Assembly: GCF_004343305.1 (NCBI RefSeq) | Contig: NZ_SMAF01000010.1 | Coordinates: 36,171-100,170, forward strand | Origin: Pseudofulvimonas gallinarii | GTDB taxonomy: Bacteria > Pseudomonadota > Gammaproteobacteria > Xanthomonadales > UBA2363 | Length of the DNA: 64,000 nt | Reading direction: 5' to 3' | Shown: positions 48,306-59,100 of the stretch, piece after piece | Numbering within the stretch: the stretch's first letter is position 1 | Layout of the letters: every line of letters begins with the position of its first letter | Position numbers and translations under genes: made by a program | The notes under the pieces: model-generated | What the model was told of the DNA's origin: nothing | What the model saw: the letters and a program-made list of their open reading frames with translations, nothing else | Database searches by the model: none

Positions 48306-49024
48306 CGGCGCCCGCCCCGACCACGGTCGCGGCAATCACGCTGGACCTGGACGACACCCTCTGGCCCATCCTGCCGGTGATGGAACGCTGCGAGCAGGTG
48401 CTCGAAGCGTTTCTGCTCGAACACGCGCCCGCCGTAGCGCGGCGTTTCCCGAAGGGCGCCATGCGTGCCCTGCGCGACAGCGTCGCCGCCGAGCGGCCGG
48501 AACTGGCCCATGACTACAGCGCGCAGCGCCGCCTCAGCCTCGAGCGGGCATTTGCCGAGGCGCGCGTCGACGCCGATGCAGAGGCCCTGATAGAACGCGC
48601 GTACGTGACGTTCTATGCCGAACGCAACCGCGTGCAGCTCTACGACGATGTCGCCGACGCGCTGCCGGCGCTGGCCGCACGTTGCCGGCTGCTGGCACTG
48701 ACCAATGGCAATGCCGACCTGTCCAGCATCGGCCTGGCGCAGCATTTCCATGGCGCCGTCCTGGCCCGGGACGTCGGCGTCGCCAAGCCGGATCCGCGCA
48801 TCTTCGCGCACGCCCGCGATCTGCTCGCCGTCGACGCCGCGCACATCTGGCACGTCGGCGACGACCCCGAGCTTGACGTGCTCGGCGCGCAGAAAGCCGG
48901 ATTCCGCGCCGTCTGGATCAACCGCAACGGGCTGCCCTGGCCTTATCCGGAGCACATGCCCGACCTCATCATCCGCGACCTGGCCGAACTGGGTCGCTGG
49001 CTCGACAACCTTCCCTCGGACTGA
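48299..49024 (+). CDS. HAD superfamily hydrolase (YigB-like)
   Basis: A 241-residue phosphatase-type HAD protein. Motif I is ITLDLDDTLWPI (catalytic Asp pair), motif II LLALTNGNADLS, motif III KPDPRIFAHA and motif IV HVGDDPELDVLGAQKAG, with a helical cap between I and II. YigB-like enzymes dephosphorylate FMN and other small phosphates; the substrate here is unknown. The GTG start at 48299 overlaps the preceding stop (GTGCTGA), implying coupled translation; GTG at 48272 is an alternative. M17 aminopeptidase follows at 5 bp, so these three genes look like one operon. Confidence 0.87.
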   Translation: MLTAPAPTTVAAITLDLDDTLWPILPVMERCEQVLEAFLLEHAPAVARRFPKGAMRALRDSVAAERPELAHDYSAQRRLSLERAFAEARVDADAEALIERAYVTFYAERNRVQLYDDVADALPALAARCRLLALTNGNADLSSIGLAQHFHGAVLARDVGVAKPDPRIFAHARDLLAVDAAHIWHVGDDPELDVLGAQKAGFRAVWINRNGLPWPYPEHMPDLIIRDLAELGRWLDNLPSD

Positions 49025-49029
49025 CCACC

Positions 49030-50403
49030 ATGTCCTTCGCTCTCGTTTCCGGTTCCACCGATGCCATTCCGCTGATCGCGGTCCACCCGGAGCGCCTGGC
49101 CGCCACGCTCGACGCCATGGATGCGGGCGGCGCCGCCTTCGTCCGTGCCGCCGGATTCATGGCGGAGCCGCAGACCTGGTGCCTGGTGCCAGCCGCCAGC
49201 GGTGGCCTGGCCGCCGTGCTGGTGGGTGTCGTCGATGCCGCCGATCCGTTCGCGCTGGCCGGCCTGCCGCTGGTGCTGCCCGCCGGCACCTATGCGCTGC
49301 ACGCCAGCCTCGGCGATCGCCTCGACCCCGATGTCGCCGCGCTCGGCTGGGGCCTCGGCGCCTACCAGTTCGACCGCTACCGCAAGGCGAAGCGTGCGCC
49401 GGCGCTTCTGGACATCGATGCGGCGACGCGTGAAGCCGTCTCGTCCGTAATCGCTGCCAGCTGGCGCGTGCGCGATCTGGTCAACACACCGACCGAACAC
49501 ATGGGCCCGGCCGAGCTCGCCACCGGCGCCGCGGAACTGGCGCAAGCGCATGGCGGCCGCTGCCGCGTGATCGAAGGCGACGCGCTGCTGCGCGACAATT
49601 TCCCGGCGATCCACGCCGTCGGTCGCGCCAGCCATCGCGCCCCGCGCCTGATTGAACTGGACTGGGGTGACGATGCGCACCCGCGCCTGGCGCTGGTCGG
49701 CAAGGGCGTCTGCTTCGACACCGGCGGCCTCGACATCAAGCCTGCCGACGGCATGCTGCGCATGAAGAAGGACATGGGCGGCGCCGCGCACGCGCTGGCG
49801 CTGGCCGGCCTGCTGATGGCGACGCGGGTGCCGGTGCGGCTGAAGCTGCTGATCCCCGCCGTCGAGAACGCGATCGGCCCCGATGCCTACCGGCCGGGCG
49901 AGGTCATCTCCACCCGCCAGGGGCTGAGCGTGGAAATCGGCAACACCGATGCCGAAGGTCGCGTCATCCTCGCCGATGCGCTGACCTATGCCGGCGAATG
50001 GCAGCCGGAACTGCTCCTCGACTTCGCCACCCTGACCGGCGCCGCCCGCATCGCGCTGGGCCCGGACCTGCCGGCGCTGTTCTGCAATGACGAAGCGCTG
50101 GCCACCGGACTGCTCGACGCCGGCCAGTCGCAGCGCGATCCGCTGTGGCGCATGCCCCTGTATGCACCGTACATGGCCTACCTGGAAAGCCCGATCGCGG
50201 ACATCAACAACGCGGCGACGACCCGGCACGCCGGCTGCGTCACCGCGGCGCTGTTCCTGTCGCGCTTCGTGCCGCAGGGGCAAGCCTGGGCGCATCTCGA
50301 TGTCTATTCGTGGAACGACGCGCCGCGACCGGGCCGACCCGCCGGTGGCGAGGCGCAGGGCCTGCGCGCTTACTACGCCGCCCTGGCGGCCCGCTATCGC
50401 TGA
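49030..50403 (+). CDS. M17 leucyl aminopeptidase family protein
   Basis: A 457-residue dinuclear-zinc peptidase. The catalytic domain has LVGKGVCFDTGGLDIKPADGMLRMKKDMGGAA, IPAVENAIGPDAYRPGEVI, the signature NTDAEGRVILADAL with the metal-binding Asp/Glu, and LTGAARIALGPDLPALF. The N-terminal domain is divergent from PepA. Its shorter length and sequence suit the PepB-like/ill-defined branch of M17, acting on peptides in the cytosol. Start ATG 49030, 5 bp after the HAD stop. Confidence 0.93.
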   Translation: MSFALVSGSTDAIPLIAVHPERLAATLDAMDAGGAAFVRAAGFMAEPQTWCLVPAASGGLAAVLVGVVDAADPFALAGLPLVLPAGTYALHASLGDRLDPDVAALGWGLGAYQFDRYRKAKRAPALLDIDAATREAVSSVIAASWRVRDLVNTPTEHMGPAELATGAAELAQAHGGRCRVIEGDALLRDNFPAIHAVGRASHRAPRLIELDWGDDAHPRLALVGKGVCFDTGGLDIKPADGMLRMKKDMGGAAHALALAGLLMATRVPVRLKLLIPAVENAIGPDAYRPGEVISTRQGLSVEIGNTDAEGRVILADALTYAGEWQPELLLDFATLTGAARIALGPDLPALFCNDEALATGLLDAGQSQRDPLWRMPLYAPYMAYLESPIADINNAATTRHAGCVTAALFLSRFVPQGQAWAHLDVYSWNDAPRPGRPAGGEAQGLRAYYAALAARYR

Positions 50404-50427
50404 TCGCGCGCGATGCCGCGGGCTGCG

Positions 50428-51537
50428 ATGAAGCGGCGCCGGCTTCACTCCGTCCTCCTGGCGGGCGCGGTCGTCGTCGCGGCCTGCACGCCCCTGCACA
50501 GGCGCATCGTCGAACCGCCACGACCGGACCGCGCGGCACTGGAGCAGAGCGACGCGCTGCTGGCGCGCGCGCAGGTCCGTCGTGAGCGGTTCCAGGCGAC
50601 GGGCGGTCCTTCGCTGTCCTTCCTCGTCTTGGAGCCACGCAACTACCAGCTCGACTACGAGGTACTGCGCCGCGACCGCCTGTTCTCGTACCGTTTCCGC
50701 GTCTTCGAACCGGGCGAAGCGCAGGCACCGGTTGGCAGCATCATGATGCTGCACGGCTGGTCCACGGATGGTCGCTACCTGCTGCCGTGGGCGATGCGAC
50801 TGGCCGGGCAGGGCTACCGCGTCATCGTCCCCGACCTGCGCAACCACGGCCGCTCCGGCAAGGCAGCCGCGGGTTTCGGCACGCGGGAAGCGGAGGATGT
50901 GCTGGCGCTGGCCCGCCACCTGCACGGGCGCGGTGAACTGCCGTCACCCGTGCACCTGTTCGGCATCTCCTATGGCGCCGTGACCGTTCTGCATGCGGCC
51001 GCGCGCTGGAACGACGACGGCACCGGTGCCGGACTGGGCGCGGTCGTGGCGATGGAACCGTTCGCCAATGCCGCCGATGCCATCCGCACCTCGATTGCCG
51101 GGCTGTTGCAGAACGCCCCGCACCTGCGCTGGCATGAGCGCGCGCTGCGGTCGGCACTGCGCAGGCGCTATGGACCTGACCGCGTCGAGCGCGCCATCGA
51201 CGACACCGGCGCGCTGCTCGCCATGGACCTGCGCCGGTTCGATGTCGGGGAAGTGATGCAGCAGGTGCGGGCGTGCGTGCTGCATGTCCACGGTCGAGTC
51301 GACACCCTGATCCCGGTCGGCACCGCGCGCGCGCTGGCAGCGCGCCGTCCGCGCAACGTCTACCTGGAACTGCCCGAGGATGGCCACTTCAGCACCACGG
51401 CGCGCGCCGACTGGCTGGCGGGACCGCTGGGCTTCTGGTTACCGGTGGCTGCCGGCACACCTGCCGACGCGAATTGCCCGCCGGTCCGCCTGCCGGCCGA
51501 TCCGGCCGGCATTCTGCCAGCGGAGCCGACCCGCTGA
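50428..51537 (+). CDS. Alpha/beta hydrolase lipoprotein
   Basis: A 369-residue hydrolase with a lipoprotein signal (MKRRRLHSVLLAGAVVVAAC, lipobox AAC). The fold elements are complete: oxyanion-region MMLHGWSTDGR, nucleophile Ser in LFGISYGAVTVLHAA, Asp in LHVHGRVDTLIP and His in LPEDGHFST. Substrate unknown; it probably acts at the outer or inner membrane surface. An in-frame ATG 15 bp upstream (50413) is an alternative start. The C-terminal ~35 residues are Pro/Ala-rich. It follows the aminopeptidase at 24 bp. Confidence 0.85.
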   Translation: MKRRRLHSVLLAGAVVVAACTPLHRRIVEPPRPDRAALEQSDALLARAQVRRERFQATGGPSLSFLVLEPRNYQLDYEVLRRDRLFSYRFRVFEPGEAQAPVGSIMMLHGWSTDGRYLLPWAMRLAGQGYRVIVPDLRNHGRSGKAAAGFGTREAEDVLALARHLHGRGELPSPVHLFGISYGAVTVLHAAARWNDDGTGAGLGAVVAMEPFANAADAIRTSIAGLLQNAPHLRWHERALRSALRRRYGPDRVERAIDDTGALLAMDLRRFDVGEVMQQVRACVLHVHGRVDTLIPVGTARALAARRPRNVYLELPEDGHFSTTARADWLAGPLGFWLPVAAGTPADANCPPVRLPADPAGILPAEPTR

Positions 51538-51601
51538 ATCCGTCGCCGTGCGCTGTCCGCAGGAAGCGCGCAACCGCGGCAATGCCGCCTCAGCGGCGGC
51601 A

Positions 51602-52534
51602 TCAGGACAGACGGGCTGGATCGACCGGTCGGCTTGCCCGCTGCCGTTGCCTCGCCTGCGGCGAAGCACTGCCGCGCGTGATCAGCACCACGCCGCACAG
51701 GATGACCGCCATGGCGACGATGGTGACCAGGCCGACCCGCTCACCGGCGAGCAAAGCGCCGAGCAGCACCGCGATCGGTGGATTCACGTAGGCATAGCTG
51801 GTCGCCAGCGCCGGACGCACGTGGTGCAACAGCCAGATGTAGGCACCGAAACCGATGATCGAGCCGAAGACAGCAAGATAGGCCAGCGCAAGGATGGCAC
51901 CGGTGGGCGGCATGGCGTCGATGCGCTCGCCCGCCAGCAGGCCTATGGTCGTCATCAGGAGGCCGCCGCAGAGCATCTGCGCGGCCGTGCTCATGAAAGG
52001 CGCCGGCAGGTCACGGCCGCGACTCCAAACCGAACCGAAGGCCCAGCCGGCTGGCGACAGCAGCAGGGCCAGTGCCGCCCACGACTGCGCGCGCAGTTCG
52101 GCGCCGAAATTGAGGAACAGCACGCCAATGAAACCGACCAGCACGCCCATCCACTCCAGGCGCAGGTAACGGCGGCCGTACATCGCCCCGAACAGCGCCG
52201 CCCACAACGGCATGGAGGCGACGGCGATCGCCGCCAGTCCGGAGCTGACCCACTGCTGCGCCACCGAGACCATGCCATTGCCGATGCCCAGCAGCAGCGC
52301 GCCCATGATGGCGGCGTTGCGCCATTGCAGCGCCGTCGGCGGCGGATCGCCGCGCAGGCGCAGCGAAAGATAGACCGCCGAGCCGGCGCACAGGAACCGG
52401 ATTCCTGCCATCAGCAAGGGCGGGAAACCGTCCAGCGCAAAGCGGATGCCGAGGTATGTCGATCCCCAGATGAGATAGACGGCCAGCAGGCCGATGGCGA
52501 CCTGCAGGCGTGAAGGCGGGGACGCGGTGGTCAT
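51602..52534 (-). CDS. EamA/DMT superfamily transporter (YedA-like)
   Basis: A 310-residue membrane protein with ten predicted helices in two EamA repeats. YLIWGSTYLGIRFALDGFPPLLMAGIRFL opens the first and SPAGWAFGSVWSRGRD..MSTAAQMLCGG the second, the YedA subtype. Such proteins export amino acids or small metabolites, but the substrate is not known here. The next gene on this strand, prc, ends 78 bp upstream with a hairpin between, so it is probably transcribed alone. Confidence 0.9.
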   Translation of the reverse strand: MTTASPPSRLQVAIGLLAVYLIWGSTYLGIRFALDGFPPLLMAGIRFLCAGSAVYLSLRLRGDPPPTALQWRNAAIMGALLLGIGNGMVSVAQQWVSSGLAAIAVASMPLWAALFGAMYGRRYLRLEWMGVLVGFIGVLFLNFGAELRAQSWAALALLLSPAGWAFGSVWSRGRDLPAPFMSTAAQMLCGGLLMTTIGLLAGERIDAMPPTGAILALAYLAVFGSIIGFGAYIWLLHHVRPALATSYAYVNPPIAVLLGALLAGERVGLVTIVAMAVILCGVVLITRGSASPQARQRQRASRPVDPARLS

Positions 52535-52559
52535 GGCGGAAACCGGATCGACAACGAAG

Positions 52560-52582
52560 GCGGCCGCCCCAGGGGCGGCCGC
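52560..52582 (-). terminator. Hairpin downstream of prc
   Basis: GCGGCCGCCCC / GGGGCGGCCGC (11-bp palindrome around a single A) 30 bp past the prc stop. In RNA a small loop would open at the tip. No long U-tract follows. Confidence 0.55.
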
Positions 52583-52612
52583 AGCGGAAACAGGCGGAAC
52601 GGCGGCGGGCCG

Positions 52613-54772
52613 TCAGTCCGAGGTGGACGTCGTGGACTTCGCGGGCGCCAGGCCGGCCAGGCGCAGGTCGTCGGTGCCCAGGGAAATCGCATCGGCCAGG
52701 ATGCGTGCCGCTTCGCTCAGCAGCGCATCCGGGCGGCCCTCGCGGCGCGCGCGCTCCTCGGCCGCCTGCTCGACGACGCTGCGCTCGTCGGCCTGCAGGC
52801 CGTCGTCGCTGCGTCCGCGAGACGCGTTCGACTCGTCGACCAGCCCGAGCTCGACACGCAGCGCTTCCCGGTTCTTGCGCCGCGCCTCCTGCTCGTCGCG
52901 TTCCTGGCGACGCGTATCCTCCAGCAACGAAACGCTCTTGCGCTCACGCTGGCGACGGTAGTCGGCGATGTCTTCCTGCCAGAAGCGGAACTCCTGGTCC
53001 TCCGCGATCCGGCTCTCATGGCGCGCCAGCAGCGACGGCACCAGCGGATCGAGGTTGGCGACCTGTTCGTAGTCGGCCGGTTCGATCTGCGCCCACGGCA
53101 GCGCGTTGTCATAGACGCTCTCGCCATAGTCCTCGGCATCCAGGCTCACCGGGAACTGGATATCCGGCACCACGCCCTTGATCTGCGTGCTGCTGCCGTT
53201 GATGCGGAAGAACTGCGCGACCGTGAACTTGAGCTGGCCATGGCGGGCTTCGCCGCGACCACTGAGCTGGTCCAGGCTGACCAGGTTCTGCACCGTGCCC
53301 TTGCCGTAGGTCGGCTCGCCGATGATCAGGCCGCGGCCATAATCCTGGATCGCCGCAGCGAAGATCTCCGAGGCAGAGGCCGACACGCGGTTGACCAGCA
53401 CGGCCAGCGGGCCGTCCCAGGTGCGGCCGGGGCGGCGGTCGCGCTCGATTTCGACGCGACCCTGCGCACTCTTGACCTGGACCACCGGCCCTTCGTCGAT
53501 GAACAGCCCGGTGAGTTCAGTCGCCTCGGTCAGCGAACCCCCACCGTTGTTGCGCAGATCGAGCACGACGCCATCGACGTTCTCATGCTTGAGCTGGTTC
53601 AACAGGTTGGCGACGTCGCGCGTGGCGCTGCGGTAATCCGCTTCACCGCGACGGCGGCCCTCGAAGTCCTGGTAGAAGGTCGGCAGCTCGATCACGCCGA
53701 TGCGGCGCAGGCTGTCGCCCTCACCCACCTCGATGATCCGCTTTTTGGCCGCCTGCTCCTCGAGCTTCACCTTCTGGCGGACGATGCTGATGCGGTTCGG
53801 GCGGCTGTCGACGCTGGCCGCCGCCGGCACGATATCGAGGCGGACGGTCGAATCCTTGGGTCCACGGATCAGCTTCACGGTGTCGTCGATGCGCCAGCCG
53901 ATGACATCGACCATCGCGCCCTCGCTGTCCTGGCCGACGGCCAGCACACGGTCGCCGACACCCAGTCCGGCCTTCTCCGCCGGACCACCGGGCACCAGCG
54001 AGCGGATGACGGTGTACTCGTCGTCGCGCTGCAGGACCGCGCCAATACCTTCCAGCGACAGGCTCATCTGGATCTCGAAGGCGTCGGCCGTGCGCGGCGC
54101 CAAGTAGCTGGTATGCGGCTCGATCGCCATGGCATAGGCGTTGAGGAACGTCTGGAACACGTCCTCGCTGTCAAGTTCGCGGATGCGCTCCAGGAAGCGT
54201 GAATAACGCTTGTCCAGGGTTTCGGCGATCTCGCTGTCCTGCTTTCCAGCCAGCTTCAGGCGCAGCCAGTCGTTCTTGACTCGCTTGCGCCAGATCTCGT
54301 CCAGCTCGGCGGTGTCGGCGGCCCACTGCGCCTCCTTGCGGTCGTAGTGGTACTGCTCGTCGACGGTGAAGTCGAAGCCCTGCGCGAGCAGCGCGCGGGC
54401 ATGCGCGGTGCGCTCGGCGACGCGCTGGATGTAGCGGTTGAACAGTTCGAACGGTGGATCCAGCTGCTGGTTGCGGATGGCGTCATCGAGCTTCTCGCGG
54501 TACACCGAGAATGCGTCGACGTCGCTGCGCAGCAGGAACAGCTTGTCGTTGTCGATCGCCTCGAGGTAGGCGTCGTAGATCTTCACCGACAGCGCATCGT
54601 CCAGCGGCATCGACCGGTAGTGCACCCGGCTGAGGGTGTACATGGTGAACGCGGCGGTCTTGCCCTGGTCGGGCAGCGGCGAGAGCTGCGACGGCGGCGC
54701 CGCCGGCTTGGCGGTCACCAGTCCGGCGACCAGCAGGGCGGTGACAAGGGCGAGGGGGAAACGGCGCATCAT
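52613..54772 (-). CDS. prc: Carboxy-terminal (tail-specific) processing protease Prc
   Basis: A 719-residue periplasmic S41 protease that trims C-termini of envelope proteins such as FtsI and lipoproteins in E. coli. N-terminal signal ~1-21. The N-terminal helical domain spans ~30-220; the PDZ domain (~225-320) has SLEGIGAVLQRDDEYTVIRSLVPGGPAEKAGLGVGDRVLAV; the catalytic core has VVLDLRNNGGGSLTEA, NRVSASASEIFAAAIQDYGR with the nucleophile Ser, and GEPTYGKGTVQ with the general-base Lys. The C-terminal DUF3340-type tail is charged and helical. Start ATG 54772 (or 54769). Confidence 0.95.
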   Translation of the reverse strand: MMRRFPLALVTALLVAGLVTAKPAAPPSQLSPLPDQGKTAAFTMYTLSRVHYRSMPLDDALSVKIYDAYLEAIDNDKLFLLRSDVDAFSVYREKLDDAIRNQQLDPPFELFNRYIQRVAERTAHARALLAQGFDFTVDEQYHYDRKEAQWAADTAELDEIWRKRVKNDWLRLKLAGKQDSEIAETLDKRYSRFLERIRELDSEDVFQTFLNAYAMAIEPHTSYLAPRTADAFEIQMSLSLEGIGAVLQRDDEYTVIRSLVPGGPAEKAGLGVGDRVLAVGQDSEGAMVDVIGWRIDDTVKLIRGPKDSTVRLDIVPAAASVDSRPNRISIVRQKVKLEEQAAKKRIIEVGEGDSLRRIGVIELPTFYQDFEGRRRGEADYRSATRDVANLLNQLKHENVDGVVLDLRNNGGGSLTEATELTGLFIDEGPVVQVKSAQGRVEIERDRRPGRTWDGPLAVLVNRVSASASEIFAAAIQDYGRGLIIGEPTYGKGTVQNLVSLDQLSGRGEARHGQLKFTVAQFFRINGSSTQIKGVVPDIQFPVSLDAEDYGESVYDNALPWAQIEPADYEQVANLDPLVPSLLARHESRIAEDQEFRFWQEDIADYRRQRERKSVSLLEDTRRQERDEQEARRKNREALRVELGLVDESNASRGRSDDGLQADERSVVEQAAEERARREGRPDALLSEAARILADAISLGTDDLRLAGLAPAKSTTSTSD

Positions 54773-55097
54773 TCGCTACTCCAGCGGTCCGGGCGCAGCC
54801 CCGGCCTGAGGATGACAGACATACCGTGGGGCACAAGGTTCCGCAAGTGCGAATTCGCCCGCCGCGTCCGGCCGTTCAAGGTTCATGCTGGCCCTGGCCC
54901 GCATAATTCATGAGCCTTATGCTGCGACCGCCGATCCATCTGCCGGGGCGCGACGTGCTCCCTGCATCCGACTCGACGTCGTGTCGACAACGCCTTCGCC
55001 GCCTTCCAGTCCGCGCGCCGCGCCCCGTCAGCGTCTCGACTGCCTCGTGACGAACCTTCATGAACAATGCGGGCCAGCGGGCGACCGGCAACCCGAC
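54773..55097. other. Intergenic region between prc and the thioredoxin-fold gene
   Basis: 325 bp. An AT-richer patch (CATAATTCATGAGCCTTATG, 54902-54921) may hold the prc promoter, but no clear box pair is seen. No gene supported. Confidence 0.4.
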
Positions 55098-56132
55098 TCA
55101 ACGCGGCACGTAGGCCCGGCCGCCGTCCTGGAACAGCACCACCACGTCCCAGGTTTCGCCTTCGAGGACGACCTCGCCCACCCGCTCAAGCTGGTAGCCC
55201 GGCCGCAGCTGATCCAGCACCGGTGAACGGCGGCTGGGATGGCTGTGGATCGGCCGCGCGGCGCCTTCGGCCGTCAGCGGACCCGAAGCGGGCCGGACAT
55301 CGAAGCGCAACCGGGCCAGCCGGACCGCCTGCGGCGCGTGGATATACGCCGGAACCGCCCGGCCGTCGCCCAGCCGCAGCCCGACCACGGCAATCCACTC
55401 ATCGCCGACGAAGCCAAGGATCTCCTCGTACAGGCCCATGTGGCCGACCTCACCGATGCGCGGCGTGGCCACCGATGGCAGGACATGCATCGCCAGCGCA
55501 TCCGGCTCGAAGTTGACGAACCGGCTGATCGGCGCGGGTACCGGCGTCGGCGCGCCCCGCGCCAGCATGGCCAGGCTGGCGGAGACATGGTCGGCCGTCC
55601 CGGGCCGGGGCTCGACCTTGGCCAGCACGGCGGACAGGTCCGAACGCATGCCCACCGCCACCTCGACGCCACCCGCGCCCTGATAAACGAAGGTCGGAAA
55701 CGCCAGGGTGCCGGGAATCGACTGCTGCACCCAGGCATTGACGTTGAGTCGCGCCAAGGCCTGTTCGGGGAACTGCGGCGCCGGTGCCTGGCCCTCGAAG
55801 GCCTGCGCAACGGCAGCCATTGTGCCCTGCTCGGCCACGTACTCCGCGCCATTGCCGAGGCCTTCAAGCAGCAACCAGCGCAGTTGCACGCCGTCGTCAC
55901 GATCGCGACTGTTGGCGTGCAGGGTCCGGCACCAACCACATGCCGTGCTGAAGATCACGTAGGCATGACGGTCGCTGGCCGGGCCATCGCCGACCCATAG
56001 CGAATCATCGAGCAGGGCCAGCACCTGCTTTCCCTGCGCGTCCGGCAACGTTCCTGCCTGCGCCCGGCTCACGACCAGCAACGCTGCTGCGACCAACAGG
56101 CTCGTCGCCCACATTGATTGCTTGATGTTCAT
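55098..56132 (-). CDS. Exported thioredoxin-fold protein with CGWC active site
   Basis: A 344-residue protein with a signal peptide (~1-26, ends AQAG). YVIFSTACGWCRTLHANSR contains a CxxC redox pair (65, 68), and TLAFPTFVYQG supplies the cis-proline turn, so the N-terminal ~190 residues resemble DsbC/DsbG-type thioredoxin folds. The C-terminal ~140 residues (GHMGLYEEILGFVGDEWIAVVGLRLGD onward) form a beta-rich domain I do not recognise. It is the second gene of an operon, 25 bp after the DUF11 repeat protein gene, and may fold or protect disulfides of exported partners (inference). Confidence 0.75.
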   Translation of the reverse strand: MNIKQSMWATSLLVAAALLVVSRAQAGTLPDAQGKQVLALLDDSLWVGDGPASDRHAYVIFSTACGWCRTLHANSRDRDDGVQLRWLLLEGLGNGAEYVAEQGTMAAVAQAFEGQAPAPQFPEQALARLNVNAWVQQSIPGTLAFPTFVYQGAGGVEVAVGMRSDLSAVLAKVEPRPGTADHVSASLAMLARGAPTPVPAPISRFVNFEPDALAMHVLPSVATPRIGEVGHMGLYEEILGFVGDEWIAVVGLRLGDGRAVPAYIHAPQAVRLARLRFDVRPASGPLTAEGAARPIHSHPSRRSPVLDQLRPGYQLERVGEVVLEGETWDVVVLFQDGGRAYVPR

Positions 56133-56157
56133 GTCGCTTGCCTTGCAAGTGAACCGG

Positions 56158-59100
56158 TCAGGGTTGCACGCGCACGACACGTTGGCTACGTGCGTGATCC
56201 AGACCGCTACTGGCGCGCGTGAAGGTACGATAGATCAGCACATCGCCCGGCAGCACCTCGCTCCGCAACTGCGCAGTGAACGTGACGGTGCGCGTCGCGC
56301 CCGCCGCCAGCGTGCCGAGGTTCCAGTTGATGAGTTCGCCGCCGCCCGTGGAGCCACCGCCCGTACCGCCATCGCTGACATTGGATATCCAGTAGTTGCC
56401 CGGCGGCACGCGCAGGTGGACGCTGCCGATGAACAGATCCACTGCCTCGTTGTTGGTGACGGTCACCTGCCCGCTGAACACGCCATTTGGCGACACCGAG
56501 GTCGCGCTCATGACGGCTGCCACACTCAAAGCGGGAGCGGTTTCGACGTAGTTGGTGATATCGGCATGGGCGAAGTGCCCAGACGTGTCCGACAGCCACG
56601 GCGTGGTTTTCAGCAGATGGCCCTCCGGCAGGTCCGCCACGATGAAAGTGGCCTGCCGCTGATTGGTGTGCGTGGCGGGCAGTGCGCCCAGCGTCCACAC
56701 CACCTCGCCGCCGACCAGCGCGCCGCCGTCCGTGGCGGATACGAAGGTCAGGCCGTCTGGAACCGGCAGGCGCAAGGTGGCGCTTGAAGAGGCATTGACC
56801 TGGGTGTTGCCGTAGACGAGGGTGTAGGTGAGCGCATCGCCCATCTGCACGGCGTCATGGCTGGTTTCCACGCCCAGCCGCAGTGCGCGGGCCGTGCGCA
56901 CGAACAACAGATCGTTGGCCGCCGCGCGATCAGCGCCGTTGTTCCCGCGCGCCCAGGCGGTGTAAGACAGAATGTCGCCGCCCTGCGCGTCCGATCGCAA
57001 CTGAAGCCCGAAGGATCGCGTGCGCACCGCGCCTGCCGGCAGCTGGCCGACGTTCCAGCTCATGACCTCGCCACCGCCCGTGCTGCCCGAACCCGTGCCG
57101 GAATCGCTCAGGTCGAAGCGCCAGTAGTTGCGGTAAGGCACACGCACATTCACCGTCGCGTCGAAGATGTCGACATCGCTGGTATTGACGACCACCACTT
57201 CGCCCGACAGGTAGCCCGCAGACGGCACAGCGGCAGGCGACATGGCCACTGCCACCCTCAGCGCATCGTCAGGGTGAACCGCGTGGACCACATCGACATG
57301 CGCCAGCCGGTTGGCGGTATCGGTCAAGACGGCTGTAGTCGCGAGCAGGCTTCCCGCGGGCTGGCCCAGGACATTGACCGTAGCCTGCCGTCTGCCATTG
57401 AAGCCGGGTTGCACCGCACCCACCGGCCAGACCACGCGATTTCCCACCAGAGCACCGCCATCGCTCGCGGAAACGAACTCGACGCCCTCAGGCAGCAGCA
57501 AGCGCAAGGTCGGCGTTGACGCGGAGCTGGTGGCGACATTGCCGTACGCCAGGGTGTACGTGAGCGAATCCCCAGGCTGCACGGTATCGTGGCTGGTTTC
57601 CACCGCCAATCTCACCTCGGGCGCGGCGATCGTGGTGAGCAGCTCGACCGCGTGTGCCCTGTGCAGACCGTTGCTCGCTCGCGCCCAGGCTTCGTAGGGT
57701 CGCGATAGAGCGCTCTCCAGACCGCTGTTCAATTCCACGGCAAAGCTCACGCTGCGACTGGCTCCGGCGGGCAGTTGGCCGATGCTCCAGTTCACGATTT
57801 CGCCATTGCCGGTGCTGCCGGCGCCGGCACCGGCATCGCTCAGGTTGTGTATCCAGTAGTTTCCGGCCGGCAGTCGCAGATACACATTGGTGCCGAACAG
57901 ATCCACCGCACCCGTATTCGATACCGTTATCTCTCCATTGATGGCGTTGCTGGAGGCCACCACGCCACGCGACAACGCCAGCTTGATCTGCATCGGGTTG
58001 ATGTGATGAGTAAATGCCCCATGCTGGCGGAACGTGGCGCTGGCATCGCCGGCGTCGTTTCCGACCACGGCAAGCAGTGGTCCCAGCGGCGCTCCGGCTG
58101 CATTCGCCTGCTCGAAACCATTTTGGAACAGCCGATCCCATGGCGGGGCATACCCGCCACCGCCATCAGCCTGGACCAGGATATGGCGGGCACGAATGTC
58201 GCCGGGATTGATCGCGCCGATGTTCCAGCTCAACCCCGTCGCGGTGGTGTTCCCTCCATCGGCCTCGATCACCGTCAAACCTCTCGGCAGTCGTAGATTC
58301 AGCGTTGTACCCAGCGACACGTTCGTCGTGGAGAGGTTGCCAAGGGCGATCTCCACAGCGACCGGCTTGCCCAGGGGAAAATCCGGCGCCGCCGGATTGA
58401 CTTTCACCTCAAGTGGATCGCTCGTCACCACTGCCACATCCGCCGTGGCAATGGCGCGGCCCGATGCGCTGATAGCCAAAGCCTCCATGCGGATACTCTC
58501 GCCAACCAGCGACGCGTTGCTGTTGCTGTTGGAGATCAGGTCGTGATGGCTGTAGATGCGCGATGCGCCGGGGGGCAGACTGCCCACGTTCCAGACATAT
58601 TCGTTGCCGGCACTGCATGAGCCCGTGCAGCCCGTTGGTGAATCCGAGGGATACGAGCCACCACCCGAGCCTGCCGCGATGCGCGCACGCAAGCTGACCG
58701 AATCGAGGGTGGTCGCGCCGTGATTCTCCACCCGCAGCTGCGTGATACTCGCGGAATTGTTGCGGCCCCAGGTGCGTTCGGGCTCGATGAACACGCGCAG
58801 CCTCGGCGACCGCTGGATGGCGATGACATGCTTCGCCGTCGACGCCTCGCCATCGGCCTGCAGCGTGGCCTGCACCGTTGCCACCTGCGGAACGGCACTG
58901 CCCGCCGCGCGGACAACCAGCAGTCGCTGCACGCTGGTCAGCGGATTGAGCGCCCCCAGGTTCCAGGTCACCTGCTGGCCACTGACGCTGCCGCCGATGG
59001 CCTCGACCACGTCCAGTCCTGCCGGCACCAGCACCGTCAAGGTATTTCCGAAGCTGATGGTGGTGGCGTGGGTGTTGCCGACGCTGGCAACCAGGAGCGC

